From an uncultured Oscillospiraceae bacterium (GTDB taxonomy: Bacteria > Bacillota > Clostridia > Oscillospirales > Oscillospiraceae), in contig CAKTKB010000050.1 of NCBI GenBank assembly GCA_934569195.1, positions 1 through 10,014 on the forward strand: 10,014 bases of DNA, read 5' to 3'. The notes under the pieces are model-generated. The model saw only the letters and a list, made by a program, of their open reading frames with translations. It had not been told where the DNA came from and ran no database searches. Positions 7,212-10,014 of the stretch are shown here, piece after piece. The position numbers and the translations under genes are program-made. Positions within the stretch are counted from its first letter, which is position 1. Every line of letters starts with the position of its first letter.

Positions 7212-8666
7212 TCAGCGATGACGCCAGGTGCTGCCGGAGAACAAAACCAAAATAGGGAAGATTTCCAGGCGGCCGGCAAGCATATCTCCGATCAGAACCA
7301 GCTTGGAAAAGTCGCTGAAGGCGGCGTAATTCCGGGTCGGTCCGGCCAACTCCAGTCCGGGGCCGATGTTGTTAAAGCAGGAGAGGACCGCAGAGAAGCC
7401 CGTTTCCATGGGAAAGCCGTCCAGTGAGATCAGCAGATAGCTGGCAATGATAATCACCACATAAGCGGCCAGGTAGGCGTTGGTATTGTCCAGCACCTTT
7501 TCGCTGATGATCTGATCTCCAACCCGAATCACCTGCACCTTGCGGGGGTGGAGAACCTGCCGGATGTTCCGGCGGAGAATTTTCAGCAGCAGCAGAACGC
7601 GGGCGCATTTTATACCGCCGCCGGTGGAGCCGGCGCAGGCACCTACCACCATCAGCGCCAGCAGGATTCCCTTGGAAAAGCTGGGCCACAGATCAAAATC
7701 GGTTGTGGCGAAGCCGGTTGTTGTAATGATGCTGGAGACCTGAAACGCCGCGTGGCGCACGGTCTCCGCCAGCGTGGCATAGAACCCCCGCAGATTCAGG
7801 ACAATTGCCGCAATACTGCCGAGTACGATGCCGAAATAGAGCCGCAGCTCCTCATCCTTAAAGACGCTGCGAATCTGCCCTGCAAGGAGCAGAAAGTAGC
7901 AGCTGAAGTTTACGCCGAAAAGAAGCATGAATACGGTACATACGTTCTGAATATAGGGAGAATAGCTGGCCATAGAGTCGTTTTTGATTCCGAAGCCGCC
8001 CGTACCGGCCGTACCGAAGGCGGTGCAGACGGCATCCAGCAGGGGCATTTTCCCAAGCAGCAGGAAGAGAATGTTGACAATGGTCAGGAAAATGTAAATC
8101 ATGTACAGGATCCCGGCGGTCTTCCGCATACGCGGGACAAGCTTTCCCACATTGGGGCCGGGGCTTTCCGCCCGGAGCAGATGCATGGTAAAGCCGCTGC
8201 CGTCCTTATCCTGGGGTGTAAAGGCCAGAAGGAAAACCAGCACGCCCATGCCGCCCAGCCAGTGGCTGAAGCTGCGCCAGTAGAGCATTCCTTTCGACAA
8301 ACCCTCCACATTTTCCAGGATAGAAGCGCCGGTTGTAGTAAAGCCCGAGACGATCTCAAAAAAAGCGTCTATATACCGGGGAATTTCCCGGGAAAGGAAG
8401 AAGGGCATACAGCCAAGCAGGCTCAAAACGATCCAACTGATCCCCACGCACACCAGGCCCTCTCTTGCCTGGAAGGCGTTGGGCGCGCCCCGGCAAACCA
8501 AAAACAGAACCAGGACAGCCGCCGCAAGCATGAGCAGCGTATAAAGGAAGCCGAGCGACGCCTGCCGCTCCCCGCAGTACAGGCTGATGGCCAGCGCAGG
8601 CAGCATAAACAGGGCTTCGATTGCCAGAATCTGCGCGGTAAAGCGCCCGATCATCTTGTAGTTCAT
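7212..8666 (-). CDS. trkH: Trk-type potassium uptake protein, membrane channel subunit
   Basis: Integral membrane K+ uptake channel of the TrkH/KtrB superfamily, gated by the cytoplasmic TrkA ring. It is 484 aa, full length, with about ten or more hydrophobic segments. The four selectivity-filter loops of the M-P-M repeats are visible: TTTGAS at 110-115, GTAGTGGFG at 218-226, TTTGFAT at 315-321 and NNIGPG at 432-437. The glycine-rich CAGSTGGGIK at 344-353 matches the intramembrane gate loop of the third repeat. HWLGGMG at 135-141 and the C-terminal GRLEIFPILVLFS at 465-477 are also family signatures. Two hydrophobic segments precede the first repeat, which favours TrkH over the shorter KtrB. 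ATG 8666 has AGGAGG 5 nt upstream and follows the trkA stop by 12 nt, so the channel and its regulator are co-transcribed. I call it trkH rather than the near-identical trkG by default. Confidence 0.95.
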   Translation of the reverse strand: MNYKMIGRFTAQILAIEALFMLPALAISLYCGERQASLGFLYTLLMLAAAVLVLFLVCRGAPNAFQAREGLVCVGISWIVLSLLGCMPFFLSREIPRYIDAFFEIVSGFTTTGASILENVEGLSKGMLYWRSFSHWLGGMGVLVFLLAFTPQDKDGSGFTMHLLRAESPGPNVGKLVPRMRKTAGILYMIYIFLTIVNILFLLLGKMPLLDAVCTAFGTAGTGGFGIKNDSMASYSPYIQNVCTVFMLLFGVNFSCYFLLLAGQIRSVFKDEELRLYFGIVLGSIAAIVLNLRGFYATLAETVRHAAFQVSSIITTTGFATTDFDLWPSFSKGILLALMVVGACAGSTGGGIKCARVLLLLKILRRNIRQVLHPRKVQVIRVGDQIISEKVLDNTNAYLAAYVVIIIASYLLISLDGFPMETGFSAVLSCFNNIGPGLELAGPTRNYAAFSDFSKLVLIGDMLAGRLEIFPILVLFSGSTWRHR

Positions 8667-8678
8667 GGCAGCCTCCTA

Positions 8679-10014
8679 TCAAGCGAAGATGTCATTTAAC
8701 TGCCGCAGAACACATCGGCCGCTGGAAACGACAACCAGCGTGTCTCCCATATGAAACACGGAGTCACCGCCGGGAATCTGCGTCTCCGCTCCGTGGGTGA
8801 TGCTGGCAATCAGAACATTGCCCCGCAGCTTGATCTGCTTGAGGGGTATGCCGCAATTTCTGGTAGATTCATCCACCAGAAACTCGACCGCCTCGATTTG
8901 CCCGTCAGCAATCGTATGGACGGATACGGCGGCGCCGGTCTGATTCTGCATCGCCCGCACGTAGCGGATGATGGTGTTGCAGCAAAGCTCCTTGGGACAG
9001 ACAATGCTGCCCAGTGCCAGCGTGTCGATCAACGCATGATTTCCCACACGGCTCATTTTTGTAATAACCTGGGGTACGCCCCGGTTCATGCCATAAAGAG
9101 AGATGATCATATTCAATTCGTCCAGGCCCGTCAGAGTTACCAGCGCGTCGCAGTCCGCCAGGCCCTCGCTTTCCAGCAGCCCCTGATCGCTGCTGTCGCC
9201 CTCTACAACGCAGGTATTCTTCAAAAGCCCTGCCAGCTCCCGGCACCGTCCGGGATTCTGTTCGATGAGCTGGACGGAAATTCCGTCCTTTTCCAGGAGA
9301 CTGGCCAGGTAGTAGCTCACACGACCGCCGCCGCACAGGATGACCCGGCGGACCCGGCGCGTCAAAATTCCAAGATTTTTCAGCAGGATCGTCAACTCGT
9401 GGGTAGGCGCCGTCACGAAAATCCGGTCGCCCTCCCGCAGGACGAAATCACCGTTGGGCGCGATGGCAGTTCCGCTGCGAAGGACCGCGCAGACAAGAAT
9501 CCGGCATTTGACAATGGCTCCGATGGAATTCAGCGCCGCATTGCACAGCTTGCTTCCTCCATCAATGCGCAGTTCCACGATTTCTGCCCGGCCCTTGGCA
9601 AAGGTGTCACGCTTGAGGAAGCCGGGATATTTCAGCAGACGTTCGATCTCCAAGGCTGCCTGGCGCTCAGGGTTCACCGTAAGGGAAAGCCCGAACGTGT
9701 CCCGCATTTCATAAATCTGATCCGTATACTCCGGATTTCGGATTCTGGCGATGGTATGTAGCTTGGGGTTCATGCCGTGGGCAGTGGTGCAGCACAGCAG
9801 ATTCACCTCATCGGCGCTGGTAGCTGCGATAAGCAAATCGGCATCCCGGATTCCGGCCTGCAGCAGCGTAGCCATAGAGGCGCAGTTGCCATGAATGCCC
9901 ATGACGTCATAACGCTCCATGCTGGCCTCCAGAATCTGCTGATTGGAGTCGATCAGGGTGATATCATATCCCTCTGCGGACAGCTGACGGGCCAGGGTTG
10001 AGCCGACCTTACCG
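8679..10014 (-). CDS. trkA: Trk potassium transport system regulatory protein, NAD-binding (5' end outside window)
   Basis: Peripheral cytoplasmic protein that binds NAD(H) or adenine nucleotides and gates TrkH. The reading frame is open to the window edge and 444 residues are visible. The first visible residues, GKVGSTLARQL, are the Rossmann glycine motif that normally starts near residue 9, so only about eight residues are lost. The layout is the tandem TrkA form, two RCK_N plus RCK_C pairs: first Rossmann domain about 1-120, first RCK_C about 135-215, second Rossmann about 223-345, second RCK_C about 370-444. Acidic ribose-binding positions are present as LID in the first domain and LIE in the second. 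In the second domain the glycine motif reads GGGRVS (9332-9315), with Ser for the last Gly. ATG 9920 is internal, not the true start. RCK_C domains bind c-di-AMP in some Firmicutes; the sequence alone does not show that here. Confidence 0.95.
   Translation of the reverse strand, partial: GKVGSTLARQLSAEGYDITLIDSNQQILEASMERYDVMGIHGNCASMATLLQAGIRDADLLIAATSADEVNLLCCTTAHGMNPKLHTIARIRNPEYTDQIYEMRDTFGLSLTVNPERQAALEIERLLKYPGFLKRDTFAKGRAEIVELRIDGGSKLCNAALNSIGAIVKCRILVCAVLRSGTAIAPNGDFVLREGDRIFVTAPTHELTILLKNLGILTRRVRRVILCGGGRVSYYLASLLEKDGISVQLIEQNPGRCRELAGLLKNTCVVEGDSSDQGLLESEGLADCDALVTLTGLDELNMIISLYGMNRGVPQVITKMSRVGNHALIDTLALGSIVCPKELCCNTIIRYVRAMQNQTGAAVSVHTIADGQIEAVEFLVDESTRNCGIPLKQIKLRGNVLIASITHGAETQIPGGDSVFHMGDTLVVVSSGRCVLRQLNDIFA

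Noticed and set aside
7548..8699. Plus-strand open frame of 383 codons opposite trkH
   Set aside because: In register with trkH and rich in Gln, Gly and Ala with no membrane or domain pattern, as expected from reversing hydrophobic codons.
8751..9761. Plus-strand open frame of 336 codons opposite trkA
   Set aside because: Antisense shadow in codon register with trkA; no recognisable domain.
1..10014. Defence system, mobile element, prophage or CRISPR array
   Set aside because: All coding sequence is accounted for by seven conserved housekeeping genes, the only gap is 162 nt, and I found no direct repeats, integrase, transposase or tRNA-type attachment site.

Overview
The window carries seven genes, all on the minus strand, in two back-to-back transcription units. 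Nothing in it looks mobile, phage-derived or foreign, and I see no RNA genes, CRISPR array or insertion sequence. It is a compact core-metabolism region. The high-fifties GC content (eyeball estimate), AGGAGG-type ribosome binding sites, class 1B dihydroorotate dehydrogenase with its PyrK partner, and the tight pyr gene cluster point to a GC-rich anaerobic member of the Clostridia. An Oscillospiraceae-like gut bacterium is my best guess, but the species cannot be fixed from this sequence.

Layout, in the direction of transcription (high to low coordinates). First comes a Trk potassium-uptake pair: trkA (10014-8679, missing only about eight N-terminal codons outside the window) and trkH (8666-7212), 12 nt apart. 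TrkH is the membrane channel and TrkA the cytoplasmic NAD-binding gating ring. A 162-nt intergenic gap (7211-7050) follows. It holds a strong hairpin, a good sigma-A-type promoter facing the pyrimidine genes, and a short leader.

The second unit is a pyrimidine biosynthesis operon: pyrC (7049-5838), carA (5853-4756), carB (4763-1584), pyrK (1576-851) and pyrD (857-1, 3' end outside the window). Every junction overlaps or is separated by at most 7 nt, so the genes are very probably co-transcribed and translationally coupled. CarAB makes carbamoyl phosphate from glutamine, bicarbonate and ATP. Aspartate carbamoyltransferase (pyrB, not in this window) would turn it into carbamoyl aspartate. PyrC closes that to dihydroorotate, and the PyrD-PyrK flavo-iron-sulfur complex oxidises it to orotate with NAD+. 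pyrE and pyrF are not seen and could lie beyond position 1.

I did not find a previously undescribed system. The points most worth a second look are small: a pyrD start and ribosome binding site embedded in pyrK, a TTG-started PyrC with a shortened N-terminus, a promoter leader too short for PyrR attenuation, an intergenic hairpin whose T-tract faces the wrong way, and near-total avoidance of TTA, CTA and TCA codons, which creates very long antisense open frames.
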